Positions 28,474 through 36,719 of a stretch of DNA of 64,000 nt are shown here, piece by piece. This DNA comes from Mesorhizobium australicum (GTDB lineage Bacteria; Pseudomonadota; Alphaproteobacteria; Rhizobiales; Rhizobiaceae), in contig NZ_FXBL01000004.1 in the NCBI RefSeq assembly GCF_900177325.1, forward strand, positions 3,348,001 through 3,412,000, given 5' to 3'. The position numbers were made by a program, and so were the translations under genes. The number at the start of each line of letters is the position of its first letter. Positions within the stretch are counted from its first letter, which is position 1. A model generated the notes under the pieces. That model made no database searches and had not been told where the DNA came from. It saw only the letters and a program-made list of their open reading frames with translations.

Positions 28474-29475
28474 TCACGCCACCGGAACGTTTTCGGCAAT
28501 CCTGTCGCCCATCAGCGCGGCGGCCTTCGCAGCACCCGCGCTGCTCGGATGGATTTCGTCCGTGTTCCAGTCCGCCGCTGCCGTGAAGGCCGGCCGCAGG
28601 TTGACGTAGACGACCTTGTAGTCCGGGTGCGCGGCGTTCTGCGCGCTCGCAAACGCCTTCAGCCTGACATTGAACCGGTCGACCATCGCCGCCACGATCT
28701 TCCGCGCCAGGCTGCCCGCGGCGTCGAAGCCCAGCACCTCGAACTTCGATCCGAGATAGCCTCCACCCGGACGCGGCCGCGCATGCGCGTAGCCGTGCAC
28801 ATAGAGCACCGGCTTCGGATTGCTCACCGAGCGCACATGCCCCGCCAGTGTGCTGTAATGGCCGATCACCGTATCGAGCGCAGTCCCGAACGACGTCTTG
28901 ATATAGCTCTCCGCATCCGCCGGATCGGTCCCCGCCGCCCCGAACGCCTTCACATGCGTCCCGACCGAGGCGAGCACATCGTTGCCGCCACCCGAGAACA
29001 TGAAATGCCGGTAGAGGCCGGAGCGCAGCGGCACGAGATAGTTGTTCTTCTTCGTCGTCACCATGACGCCGATCTCGTCGCCCCACATGGCGAGTTTCGG
29101 GATGTCGTAGGTCTTGCGCAGCACGTCGACCATGTCGTCGGGATAGAACAAGTTGGGCAGGCGGAACCAGGAATCGCCCTCGGCGAGCACCTTCATCTTC
29201 GCCGCCGCGATCGTTGTGCGTGCGCGGCCCGAGCGCGGGACATCCGTTCCGGCCAGCTTCGCCTCGGCATCGAAGTAGAGAGTCGTGACGCTGCGCGCGC
29301 TGGGCCGCCTGCCCTCTTTGTCGACGCGCTTCGTCAGCTTCAGCGCCGGCGCGAACAGTTTCGACTTCTTCTCGTCGGGTTCGAAGTAGAGCGGGATTTC
29401 CTCCCGCGTCAGCGCGCCCGCCTCGATGCGGCGGCGCAGTTCGGACAGAGTGATGCTTTCCCCGCGCGGCGGCAT
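28474..29475 (-). CDS. SGNH/GDSL-type hydrolase-like protein, cytoplasmic
   Basis: 333-residue protein with the block order of SGNH hydrolases: GDSWFRLPN near residue 110 (nucleophile Ser), MFSGGGNDVLAS near 160 (block III Asn) and DEIHPSSAGAAKAA near 310 (Asp and His). No signal peptide is present, and the first 100 residues form a separate charged helical region (TLSELRRRIEAGALTREE) with KKSKLFAPALKL. The ATG at 29475 follows GGGGAGGG. It is convergent with pccB (3-base gap). Substrate unknown; an esterase or polysaccharide deacetylase role is plausible. Confidence 0.75.
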   Translation of the reverse strand: MPPRGESITLSELRRRIEAGALTREEIPLYFEPDEKKSKLFAPALKLTKRVDKEGRRPSARSVTTLYFDAEAKLAGTDVPRSGRARTTIAAAKMKVLAEGDSWFRLPNLFYPDDMVDVLRKTYDIPKLAMWGDEIGVMVTTKKNNYLVPLRSGLYRHFMFSGGGNDVLASVGTHVKAFGAAGTDPADAESYIKTSFGTALDTVIGHYSTLAGHVRSVSNPKPVLYVHGYAHARPRPGGGYLGSKFEVLGFDAAGSLARKIVAAMVDRFNVRLKAFASAQNAAHPDYKVVYVNLRPAFTAAADWNTDEIHPSSAGAAKAAALMGDRIAENVPVA

Positions 29476-29563
29476 GGCGAGCCCTCCCCTCAGCGATCGG
29501 CGCGCCAATCTGCCACGATCCGCGCCCGCACGCTGTGAAATCGCTCACCCTGCCGGCAGATGC

Positions 29564-30202
29564 CTACGGCGCCTCGAAGCCGACAGCCTTGTGCGTGCCG
29601 TCGCAATAGGGCTTCTTCGACGACTGGCCGCAGCGGCAGAACCAGGCCTTCTCCACCCGGTCGACATTGCGGCCCGTGCCCGACTCCACCTCAAGCTTGC
29701 CCGTCATCATCAGCGGGCCGTTCACCACCGGCTTGACCGTCACCTTTCCGGTGAGCTCCGTGATCTTCAGCTCGCTCTCGCGTGACATGGGTTCGCCCGT
29801 CGCCACGAAGCCGCCGGCGATGTGGGAGTTGTCGCAGAACGGCTTGTTGCGCGACAGGCCGCAACGGCAGAGCGTGGCGCGCAGCATCTCGCCATGCCCC
29901 TCGATCTCCATGTCGGCATTGACCGCGAGCGGCCCGTTCTCGCGCACCACCACGATGTTCGCGCGCGGCGGATGCTCGCCCTGCCCGCCATCCTTGCGCG
30001 TGACGGAAATCGCTCCCGAAGGACAGGCATAGGCAATGCGCAGTATGTCGTCCGGCGCCGCATCGTCGGGATGGATCCAGGCCCCTTCGACATTCGCCCG
30101 GAACACGCCGGGCTCGCCCATCACGCAGCGCCTGGCATGGATGCATCGCTTTCCGTCGAAACGGATCGTGACATCCCGGCCTTCGGCGATCTCGACACTC
30201 AT
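29564..30202 (-). CDS. Iron-sulfur protein: mono-cluster ferredoxin-like domain plus two CDGSH domains
   Basis: 212 residues. The first 80 resemble the divergent [4Fe-4S] mono-cluster domain (Fer4_19), with cysteines in KRCIHARRC and AYACPSGAISV. Two CDGSH-type [2Fe-2S] motifs follow: CRCGLSRNKPFCDNSH near 131-146 (Asn instead of the usual Gly) and CRCGQSSKKPYCDGTH near 188-203. Such proteins carry redox-active clusters whose His ligand tunes electron or cluster transfer. It is cytoplasmic, without a signal. The ATG at 30202 was chosen because the frame upstream has no family similarity. Confidence 0.9.
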   Translation of the reverse strand: MSVEIAEGRDVTIRFDGKRCIHARRCVMGEPGVFRANVEGAWIHPDDAAPDDILRIAYACPSGAISVTRKDGGQGEHPPRANIVVVRENGPLAVNADMEIEGHGEMLRATLCRCGLSRNKPFCDNSHIAGGFVATGEPMSRESELKITELTGKVTVKPVVNGPLMMTGKLEVESGTGRNVDRVEKAWFCRCGQSSKKPYCDGTHKAVGFEAP

Positions 30203-30374
30203 GGCTGGCTCCTCTGGCTGGCTGGTGGTGTGAGCAAAGGCTACACGGAGGGTGCGTATCGTCAAAGCACGCGATGGTGATCGGTCCGTTCAACGGCAAT
30301 CGCCATGTGAGCCTCCCCACAGACAGAACCCCGTGCCGGTGATCGGATAGGCGCCTGACCGTCAGGAGGCACCC

Positions 30375-30878
30375 ATGCCCACGATCATTCACAATCAGGT
30401 CCAGCAGCCGCAGCCCTTCGACCTCGTCGGCGATCCCGTCCGCATCTCCGGCCTCGGCCAGGGCTTCGAGGCGGTGCTTAATTGGCGCGTCCACGACGGC
30501 CATGACGAGCGCACCGGCTTCTTCAATGTCGGCGGCGGCACCGGCGAGCACGGCCAGTTCCAGGTCGCGGCCGCGATCGGCGCCGCCGCCTTCCAGCTCG
30601 ACCGGCTGTTCGTCGAGGTCTACGAGGAGAGCGCGGCCGACGGATCAGAGGTCAACAAGGTCATCGTGCCGGTGATCTACGGCCCGCGCATCGTCGCCAA
30701 CTATGTCGGTTTCCGCCTCCACCGCGTCGTCGCCGGCGACACGCTCTCGAAAATCGCCCAGGAGAACTACGGCGATCCCGGCCTGTTCGGCCTGATCCAG
30801 CGGGCGAACCCGCACGTCATCACCAACCCGAACCAGATTTTCGTCGGCCAGGAGCTGAAGGTGCCGATCGGGGTATGA
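30375..30878 (+). CDS. Gmad2 immunoglobulin-like domain plus LysM protein
   Basis: 167 residues: a Gmad2-type beta-sandwich (about 15-105, DPVRISGLGQGFEAVLNWRV onward) followed by a LysM peptidoglycan/chitin-binding domain (about 112-165; HRVVAGDTLSKIAQENYGDP and NQIFVGQELKVP). No signal peptide or membrane helix is evident although both domains are usually extracellular, so either the start is wrong or it has a cytoplasmic role. CAGGAGGC is an excellent ribosome site for this ATG. Convergent with the J-domain-like gene (3-base gap). Confidence 0.85.
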   Translation: MPTIIHNQVQQPQPFDLVGDPVRISGLGQGFEAVLNWRVHDGHDERTGFFNVGGGTGEHGQFQVAAAIGAAAFQLDRLFVEVYEESAADGSEVNKVIVPVIYGPRIVANYVGFRLHRVVAGDTLSKIAQENYGDPGLFGLIQRANPHVITNPNQIFVGQELKVPIGV

Positions 30879-30881
30879 CGC

Positions 30882-31379
30882 CTACCGCGCCGCGGCGATC
30901 TTGGCGCGGCGCTCCTTGGCGTCGTCGATCATCCGATTGGCGATCTGCATCCGCACGATCGCCCGGTCGCGCAGATCCTCGGACACCCGGTCGGGATGGT
31001 TCGCAAAGGCGAATTCGCGCCGGATCCGGTCCAGCGCGTCGGGCGTCTCCCGTCCCGTCAGCCGCAGTTCCTGCGCGATGTCGAACGGATCGATCGACGG
31101 CGATGCGAGAATCTGCGGCAGTTCCGGCTCGATGCTGAAATTGTCCGCGGCCGCGAAGAGATATTCCGCCGCCGCCTCCGGGTCGCTCACGGTCGCCGCG
31201 CGATCCGCCTCGCGCCGGCCGAGGATCTCGAACGGTATCGTCGGGCGCATGGCGGCCTTCGGCTCCTCCGTCGCGTCGGAGGCGAGCACTTCGTCCAGCA
31301 GCGACGCGAAATCCCTCGTCGTGAACCCAGCCAACACAGCCTCCTCGCCGATACTCGCGAGCCGTCGAACCGGGGCCAT
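30882..31379 (-). CDS. J-domain-like protein
   Basis: 165 residues, soluble. The last 60 residues look like the helix II - HPD - helix III core of a J domain: LDRIRREFAFANHPDRVSED then RDRAIVRMQIANRMIDDAKERR. HPD is the invariant motif that stimulates DnaK-type Hsp70 ATPases. There is no zinc or Gly/Phe region, so it would be a type III J protein acting on a specific client. The N-terminal 100 residues are not recognised. Confidence is moderate because the evidence is a single motif and helix pattern. Confidence 0.65.
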   Translation of the reverse strand: MAPVRRLASIGEEAVLAGFTTRDFASLLDEVLASDATEEPKAAMRPTIPFEILGRREADRAATVSDPEAAAEYLFAAADNFSIEPELPQILASPSIDPFDIAQELRLTGRETPDALDRIRREFAFANHPDRVSEDLRDRAIVRMQIANRMIDDAKERRAKIAAAR

Positions 31380-31551
31380 ACTAGTTGGCCGGCGTTAACA
31401 AGATCGGTTCAAATTCCGGCGGATTTTCTTCAACCTCCCGCGGCGGCTCCGTCCCGGAAACGCATGGCAGCCATGAATTATGCTGCACTGCAACATAGGC
31501 GTCATCGAGTTATCTTAGGCGCATCGGGAGGAACAACACGGAGCCGAATCG

Positions 31552-31716
31552 ATGGCGTTCTTTACCGAACTGTTTTCGCGACCCCGCCCGCAGGAAACGG
31601 CGCGCTACCGCGCCGCGCTCGCGGTCCTCAATGCGATGAACAATGCCGACAGGGCCGACATCGGCATCAAGCCGGCCGATTTCCCGCGCATCGCGCGCGA
31701 GATGTCGATGCGCTGA
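31552..31716 (+). CDS. Small DUF1127-like protein (54 residues)
   Basis: A short open frame of 54 codons starting at ATG 31552. The protein (MAFFTELFSRPRPQETARYR ... RADIGIKPADFPRIAREMSMR) has the helix-turn-helix length and the DIGI-K-DF-RIARE ending of small arginine-rich DUF1127 proteins, which are common in alphaproteobacteria and linked to stress, RNA or phosphate metabolism. CGGGAGG lies about 22 bases before the ATG and GGAG 9 bases before, supporting translation. It is followed on the other strand by DUF1993. Confidence 0.7.
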   Translation: MAFFTELFSRPRPQETARYRAALAVLNAMNNADRADIGIKPADFPRIAREMSMR

Positions 31717-31739
31717 CGGACAGACTTTCGGGCCGCGGA

Positions 31740-32246
31740 TCAGCCGCGGCCGAAGAAATCCGCCTTGCCGAGCACCACGCCCTTGTGCCGCAGGATGTCG
31801 TAGGCGGTGACGACGTGGAAATAGAAATTCCCCATCGCGTAGGCGAGCAGATATTGCTGGCCCGTGAAGGGCAGTTCCGCCTTGCCCACCTTGATCGCGA
31901 CCGGACGGTCTTCCGAACCGTCGATCTCCTCGGGCCTGTAGGTCTTGAGATGGTCGCGCACTCTGTCGATCCGCGCCTTGAGGTCGGCGAAGCTCTTTTC
32001 CGTGTCCTCGATCCTCAGGATCTCCCGCCCGGCCAGCCGCGCCGATGCACCCTTGGCATGGTCGGTCGCGATCTGCACCTGCGCCGTCAGCGGCAGCATG
32101 TCGGGCGCCAGCCGCGCGGTGAGCAGATCGGCGGGGTCGATGCCGTTTGCCGCTGCATGCGCCTCGCCCTTGGCGAGCACATGCGACAGATTCTTCAACA
32201 CGCCGGAAAAGACAGGCACCGACGCCTGGTACATCGAAATGGTCAT
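31740..32246 (-). CDS. DUF1993 family protein
   Basis: 168-residue soluble helical protein. It matches the DUF1993 pattern: MTISMYQASVPVFSGVLKNL at the start, LAPDMLPLTAQVQIATDHAKG near 50 and a C-terminal LLAYAMGNFYFHVVTAYDILRHKG. The fold is DinB-like (four-helix) and a metal or thiol role has been suggested for relatives, but no function is established. The ATG at 32246 starts at the family N-terminus. Single gene. Confidence 0.92.
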   Translation of the reverse strand: MTISMYQASVPVFSGVLKNLSHVLAKGEAHAAANGIDPADLLTARLAPDMLPLTAQVQIATDHAKGASARLAGREILRIEDTEKSFADLKARIDRVRDHLKTYRPEEIDGSEDRPVAIKVGKAELPFTGQQYLLAYAMGNFYFHVVTAYDILRHKGVVLGKADFFGRG

Positions 32247-32381
32247 GGAAACTCCGCCTCTCACGCCCGCGCAGCAGGGCGTGGGCCGCGGCAGCGATAG
32301 ACGCTGGCCAAGACCGGCGCAAGCGTCGCGAGGCGGTCGCAATCGGTGGTATCATGTCGACACGTGGGATGGAGAAGACAG

Positions 32382-33404
32382 ATGCGATTCGTTGCCGCGA
32401 CCCTGGCCCTTGCCGCCTGCAGCTTGAGCGCAGGTGTGTCGTTCGCCCAGCAGGAACCCTACCTCGACGACCGTTCGACCCCGCAGGCGCTGGTGAAGTC
32501 GCTCTACAACGCGATCGGCCGCAAGGAATATGCCCGCGCCTACGGCTATTTCGCCAACCCGCCCGCGCCGACGCTGAACGACTATGCCAAGGGCTTTGAC
32601 GAAACCGAGGGCGTGACGCTCATCGTCGGCACGCCGGCCGAAGAGGGAGCCGCCGGCAGCACCTTCTACTCCCTGCCCGTCGCGATCTCGGCCACCGGCG
32701 CCAACGAACAGGTGTTCGCGGGCTGCTACACGCTCAGGCTTGCCAACCCGCAGATCCAGGGCGATCCCTACAAGCCGCTGGAAATCGAGAAGGGCGCGCT
32801 CGCGCCGGTCTCCGGCCCGATCGAGACCGCGCTGCCGACATCCTGTCCCGACGCTCCCGCCCTGCCCGCCCAGAACGCCGCGCTGGAGCGCGCCAAGGCC
32901 AAATTCACGGCCTCGCGCCTGGACAGTTGCCAGATCGAGGAGGGCAACGAGCCGCAGGCCTGGGACATCGAGTTCCACTACACCTATGACAGTCAGGACG
33001 AGCCCGCGCGGACGTTCAAGCTGATCCGCTTCTACTGCGCGCGCGGCGCCTACAACGAGGTTCACGTCTACTACCTCGCCGACGACATGGGCGAACTGAA
33101 CGAGTTGCACTTTGCCCAGCCCGAGCTCGACATCCGCTACGAGAATGACGATCACGAAGGCAAGGTGGAGAGCGTCAACGTCATCGGCTTCACCTCGGCC
33201 GACCGCCTCGTCAACTCGGAGTTCGATCCGGACACGAAGACCATTTCCTCCTGGGCGAAATGGCGCGGCGTGGGCGACGCCTCTTCCGTCGGCAAGTGGA
33301 TCTTCCGCAATGGCACTTTCACTCTGGTGCGGTTCGAGGTCGACGCCTCCTACGATGGCGAGATCGAGCACCAGACGGTCGTCGACTACGACTCTGGCCC
33401 CTGA
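32382..33404 (+). CDS. Exported DUF1176-domain protein
   Basis: 340 residues with a signal peptide (about 1-23, cut after SFA). The N-terminal half (about 25-155) has YNAIGRKEYARAYGYF, resembling NTF2-like or DUF1176-associated domains. The second half (about 175-330) resembles DUF1176: CQIEEGNEPQAWDIEF, KLIRFYCARGAYNEVHVYYL and TISSWAKWRGVGD. Proteins of this kind are periplasmic and functionally undefined. GGATGGAGAAGACAG precedes the ATG. Convergent with DUF1330, whose stop is adjacent. Confidence 0.8.
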   Translation: MRFVAATLALAACSLSAGVSFAQQEPYLDDRSTPQALVKSLYNAIGRKEYARAYGYFANPPAPTLNDYAKGFDETEGVTLIVGTPAEEGAAGSTFYSLPVAISATGANEQVFAGCYTLRLANPQIQGDPYKPLEIEKGALAPVSGPIETALPTSCPDAPALPAQNAALERAKAKFTASRLDSCQIEEGNEPQAWDIEFHYTYDSQDEPARTFKLIRFYCARGAYNEVHVYYLADDMGELNELHFAQPELDIRYENDDHEGKVESVNVIGFTSADRLVNSEFDPDTKTISSWAKWRGVGDASSVGKWIFRNGTFTLVRFEVDASYDGEIEHQTVVDYDSGP

Positions 33405-33824
33405 TTACTCGCCAAATCCCGCACCCGTGAGTTTCGGCGCCGTGCGGATCAGCCGCGAATCCTCCACCGCCGCCTGACGGTGGATCACCGCCTTCTGGTA
33501 GTCCGGATCCTTGATCATCTCCACGAAGGCCGCCGCCGACGGATATTCCGCGATGAAGCAGATGTCCCAGCGCTCCTCGCTCGGCCCGATCAGCATCAGC
33601 CGGAAATCGCCGCTCCAGGCGATACGGCCACCGACACGGCGGAAGATTGGCCCACTCTCGCGCCCATAGGCGGCATAGGCCTCGCGGCCGCTCGCCTCGC
33701 GCCCGTCCGGATAGGCAGCACGGTCGCGCAGCCGCACCAGATTCAGCATATGCACCGGGCCGTCATCCGGCAGCCGGCGGAATTCGCCGAACCTCTCGCG
33801 CGTCGGGTCTATATGGCCGCTCAT
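33405..33824 (-). CDS. DUF1330 family protein
   Basis: 139-residue soluble protein of the dimeric alpha+beta barrel DUF1330 type: PVHMLNLVRLRDRAAYPDG, SGREAYAAYGRESGPIFRRVGG and FIAEYPSAAAFVEMIKDPDYQKA. No catalytic assignment. It precedes nothing on the minus strand except intergenic space, and the alpha/beta hydrolase upstream (8-base gap) is probably co-transcribed with it. Confidence 0.9.
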   Translation of the reverse strand: MSGHIDPTRERFGEFRRLPDDGPVHMLNLVRLRDRAAYPDGREASGREAYAAYGRESGPIFRRVGGRIAWSGDFRLMLIGPSEERWDICFIAEYPSAAAFVEMIKDPDYQKAVIHRQAAVEDSRLIRTAPKLTGAGFGE

Positions 33825-33832
33825 CTTTCCTC

Positions 33833-34702
33833 CTATCGCGCCAGCATCCAGTTGAGCACGTCGCGCCAGTCCGTCATCCGGATCGGCGTGCCGTGGGTGC
33901 CCGTCTCGAAGCGCACGAGACGGACGGGATAATTCGCGCCTTTGAGGCGCTTGTACATCGCCTCCTGCGTGTCCACCGGAAACACGGCGTCCTTGCTGCC
34001 TTGCCCGAGATAGAGCGGTACCTTGCGCTTGTAGGCGGCACTCTTAGCGAAATCGTCGGAGGTGAACGAGCCCAGCATCATCAAACCGGCAAGCCTGCCG
34101 GCGACCGCTGGACTATCCGCAAGCCCCCAGCAGATCGCACCGCCCATCGACCCGCAAGCGACGACGATCGGCGCCTTGGGTGAGCGGTCCGCATAATGGT
34201 CGAGCAGGGCCGCGATCTCCTTCACCCCCTTCGGTCCGAACTCGGAGAAATCGGGCGAAAGATAGAGACCGCCATTCTCCCACATCAGGTTCTTGATGCG
34301 GTTGAAGTTGCCGCCGAAGGTGAAGTCGTCCACGCCCTGCTTTCGGCTGCCGCCCTGCCCGTGGATGTAGACGACGATCGCCGACGCTCCTTCCGGCTTG
34401 CCGACCGCGACATGACGGATGTCGCCCTGCGCCGTCTTCAGCGACAGGTCCTTCTGCGCGCTGCGCACCGACAGCCGCACATAGTCGCCCTTCACCCGCC
34501 GTTCGGGCACCTCGTCGCGCTGGTTGATGTCGCGCAGCTCGCGATAGTCGACCACCAGCCGGCTGCCGCCATCCTCCCGCGCGATCAGTCCGGGATACGC
34601 GAACAGCTCGTCCTTGAACGGCTTCAGCGTCAGGGCCGCGGCACCTGAAACGAACGAAACGACGAGGGATGCGGCCAGCGCCGCGACGAAGAGAATCCGC
34701 AT
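33833..34702 (-). CDS. Exported alpha/beta hydrolase
   Basis: 289 residues with a signal peptide (about 1-23, ending GAAALT). The alpha/beta hydrolase core has YIHGQGGSRKQG near 115, nucleophile Ser in ACGSMGGAICWG near 185, Asp in LGQGSKDAVFP near 242 and His in FETGTHGTPIR near 273. The secreted location and the GSMGG elbow fit esterases, feruloyl-esterase-like or PHB-type hydrolases; substrate unknown. DUF1330 follows 8 bases downstream in the same direction. Confidence 0.88.
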   Translation of the reverse strand: MRILFVAALAASLVVSFVSGAAALTLKPFKDELFAYPGLIAREDGGSRLVVDYRELRDINQRDEVPERRVKGDYVRLSVRSAQKDLSLKTAQGDIRHVAVGKPEGASAIVVYIHGQGGSRKQGVDDFTFGGNFNRIKNLMWENGGLYLSPDFSEFGPKGVKEIAALLDHYADRSPKAPIVVACGSMGGAICWGLADSPAVAGRLAGLMMLGSFTSDDFAKSAAYKRKVPLYLGQGSKDAVFPVDTQEAMYKRLKGANYPVRLVRFETGTHGTPIRMTDWRDVLNWMLAR

Positions 34703-34849
34703 GGGACGAACCTAAAGCCTTTCCCCATTGGAAGAAATCGTCTTCGCGTCGGAAAGGACGGACCGGCTTTCCCCAGGACAAGTCCGGCCCTCTCTCGACT
34801 CGGCCGCGCCTTTCTGTTTCGCTCCCGACTCCCATTGGAGGGAAATGAC

Positions 34850-35104
34850 ATGGGTATTGAAAGTCTTCTCGTCTTCATCATCGTGGGTGCGATCGCAGGC
34901 TGGCTCGCCGGCCTGATCGTCAAGGGTTACGGCTTCGGCCTGCTCGGCAACATCGTGGTCGGCATCGTCGGCGCGCTGGTCGCCGGCTTCATCCTGCCGC
35001 GCCTCGGGCTTGCCGTCGGCGGGGGTATCCTTGCCGCCATCATCAACGCCACCATCGGCGCGGTGATCCTCCTCGTCCTCATCAGGCTCGTCAAAAGCGC
35101 CTGA
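34850..35104 (+). CDS. GlsB/YeaQ/YmgE family stress-response membrane protein
   Basis: 84-residue inner-membrane protein with three glycine-rich helices. Family motifs are VGAIAGWLAGLIVKGYGFGLLGNIVVGIVGALVAG (read across residues 11-45) and a third helix IINATIGAVILLVLI. Transglycosylase-associated proteins of this family respond to stress but have no known enzyme activity. The ATG at 34850 is favoured by GGAGGGAAATGAC upstream; an ATG five codons earlier is possible. Divergent from the exported hydrolase. Confidence 0.93.
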   Translation: MGIESLLVFIIVGAIAGWLAGLIVKGYGFGLLGNIVVGIVGALVAGFILPRLGLAVGGGILAAIINATIGAVILLVLIRLVKSA

Positions 35105-35267
35105 CCGGGATCCATGCGGGAGCCAGCCCACGCGCCGGCTCCCGCTCTCGGGTCGCTAGCCCGACGACCCGCCTGTTGTTGCCTCTTGAACATTCCCGTC
35201 ATGCCATGGAAGATTGCAGTTGTATGGCATGACAGCCGCGACCGCAGTCGCGCAAAGGGCATCGGCA

Positions 35268-36533
35268 ATGACGCACGGGGGAAACACGGCAGCGGATGAA
35301 CTCTCGGCGGAGCGCGCCGTGCGGCTCGACCCCGGCAATTTCGCCGAGTTCGCGCGCGGCCTGCCCGCAAAGGCGCGCATGGTGCTTCAGGCCGCCATGT
35401 CGTTGCCCTTCGGCTCGCTGGTCGCTCGCCTTCCCGACGGGCGTACTGTCAGCGTCGGCGGCAATGCGCCGGGGCCGGACGCGAAGGTGATCCTAAAGAA
35501 CTGGCGGCTGCCGTCGCGCGCCCTCTCAGGCGGCACGATCGGCGTGGCAGAATCCTATATGGACGGCGACTGGGAGAGCCCGGACGTCACCACCTTCCTC
35601 GAACTCTTCGTGGTCAACCAGGAGGCGGGCGAGAAGGTCGCCGGCGGCGCCAACTGGCTCATCATGACGATCCAGCGCATCCGCCACTGGTTCAACGACA
35701 ACACCAGGTCCGGCTCAAAGCGCAACATCTCGGCCCATTACGATCTCGGCAACGAGTTCTACTCGAAATGGCTCGATCCGAGCATGACCTACTCCTCGGC
35801 CCTCTACGACACTGGCGCCAACGACCTCGAATCCGCCCAAGCCGCTAAATACCGCGCGCTCGCCCGCGATACCGGCATCGGGCCCGACGACCACGTGCTG
35901 GAGATCGGCTGTGGCTGGGGCGGCTTCGCCGAGTTTGCTGCGCGTGAGATCGGCTGCAAGGTCACCGGCCTGACGATCAGCCGCGAGCAGCTCGACTTCG
36001 CCCGCGCCCGCATCCAGAAAGCCGGTCTTGCCGACAAGGTCGAGTTCAAGTTCCAGGACTATCGCGAGGAGACCGGCCGCTACGACCGCATCGCCTCGAT
36101 CGAGATGTTCGAGGCGGTCGGCGAGAAATACTGGCCTGTCTTCTTCGGCAAGGTGAAGGAGTGCCTGAAGCCCGGCGGCACCGCCGGGATGCAGATCATC
36201 ACCATCAACGAAGACGCCTTCAAGCTCTACCGCAAGCGACCGGACTTCATCCAGCGCTACGTCTTCCCGGGCGGCATGCTGCCGACGCCGGCGATCCTGA
36301 AATCGTTGGGCGCGCAGCACGGCCTGTCCTTCTTCCGCGAGCGCGTCTTCCCGCAGGACTATGCCCGCACGCTGGCCGAGTGGCGCGAACGCTTCTGGCA
36401 CTCCTGGGATCGCATCGTCCCGCTCGGCTTCGACGACCGCTTCAAGAAGCTCTGGGAGTTCTACCTGCACTATTGCGAGGCGGGCTTCCGCGCCGAATAC
36501 ATCGATGTAAGGCAGGTCGTCTACAAGGCCTGA
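35268..36533 (+). CDS. cfa: Cyclopropane-fatty-acyl-phospholipid synthase
   Basis: About 421-residue membrane-associated methyltransferase adding a methylene bridge from S-adenosylmethionine to unsaturated phospholipid acyl chains. The SAM motif is VLEIGCGWGGFAEFAAREIG near residue 210. Other CFA features are ISAHYDLGNEFYSKWLDPSMTYSSA near 155-179, the LTISREQLDFA segment, SIEMFEAVGEKYWPVFF near 278 and FPGGMLPTP near 330. AAAGGG lies 8 bases before this ATG; an in-frame ATG at 35229 would add 13 residues. Monocistronic. It alters membrane stability under acid or stationary stress. Confidence 0.94.
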   Translation: MTHGGNTAADELSAERAVRLDPGNFAEFARGLPAKARMVLQAAMSLPFGSLVARLPDGRTVSVGGNAPGPDAKVILKNWRLPSRALSGGTIGVAESYMDGDWESPDVTTFLELFVVNQEAGEKVAGGANWLIMTIQRIRHWFNDNTRSGSKRNISAHYDLGNEFYSKWLDPSMTYSSALYDTGANDLESAQAAKYRALARDTGIGPDDHVLEIGCGWGGFAEFAAREIGCKVTGLTISREQLDFARARIQKAGLADKVEFKFQDYREETGRYDRIASIEMFEAVGEKYWPVFFGKVKECLKPGGTAGMQIITINEDAFKLYRKRPDFIQRYVFPGGMLPTPAILKSLGAQHGLSFFRERVFPQDYARTLAEWRERFWHSWDRIVPLGFDDRFKKLWEFYLHYCEAGFRAEYIDVRQVVYKA

Positions 36534-36719
36534 CCTGCTTCGGCAGAAGACCCGCAGGCGAAAACAGCGGACCTCCGGTCCCCTCCTTGGCGTTTTACCG
36601 GCCTGTAAAGCGGTTCACATACATTTCCCTGTCCATGTCAGACATTTGGCTTGCCGTTACGTCAGCCTCGGTTCCGAAGCGACGGGCGACGGTGTTTCCT
36701 GAACTGAAAGGACAGGACA

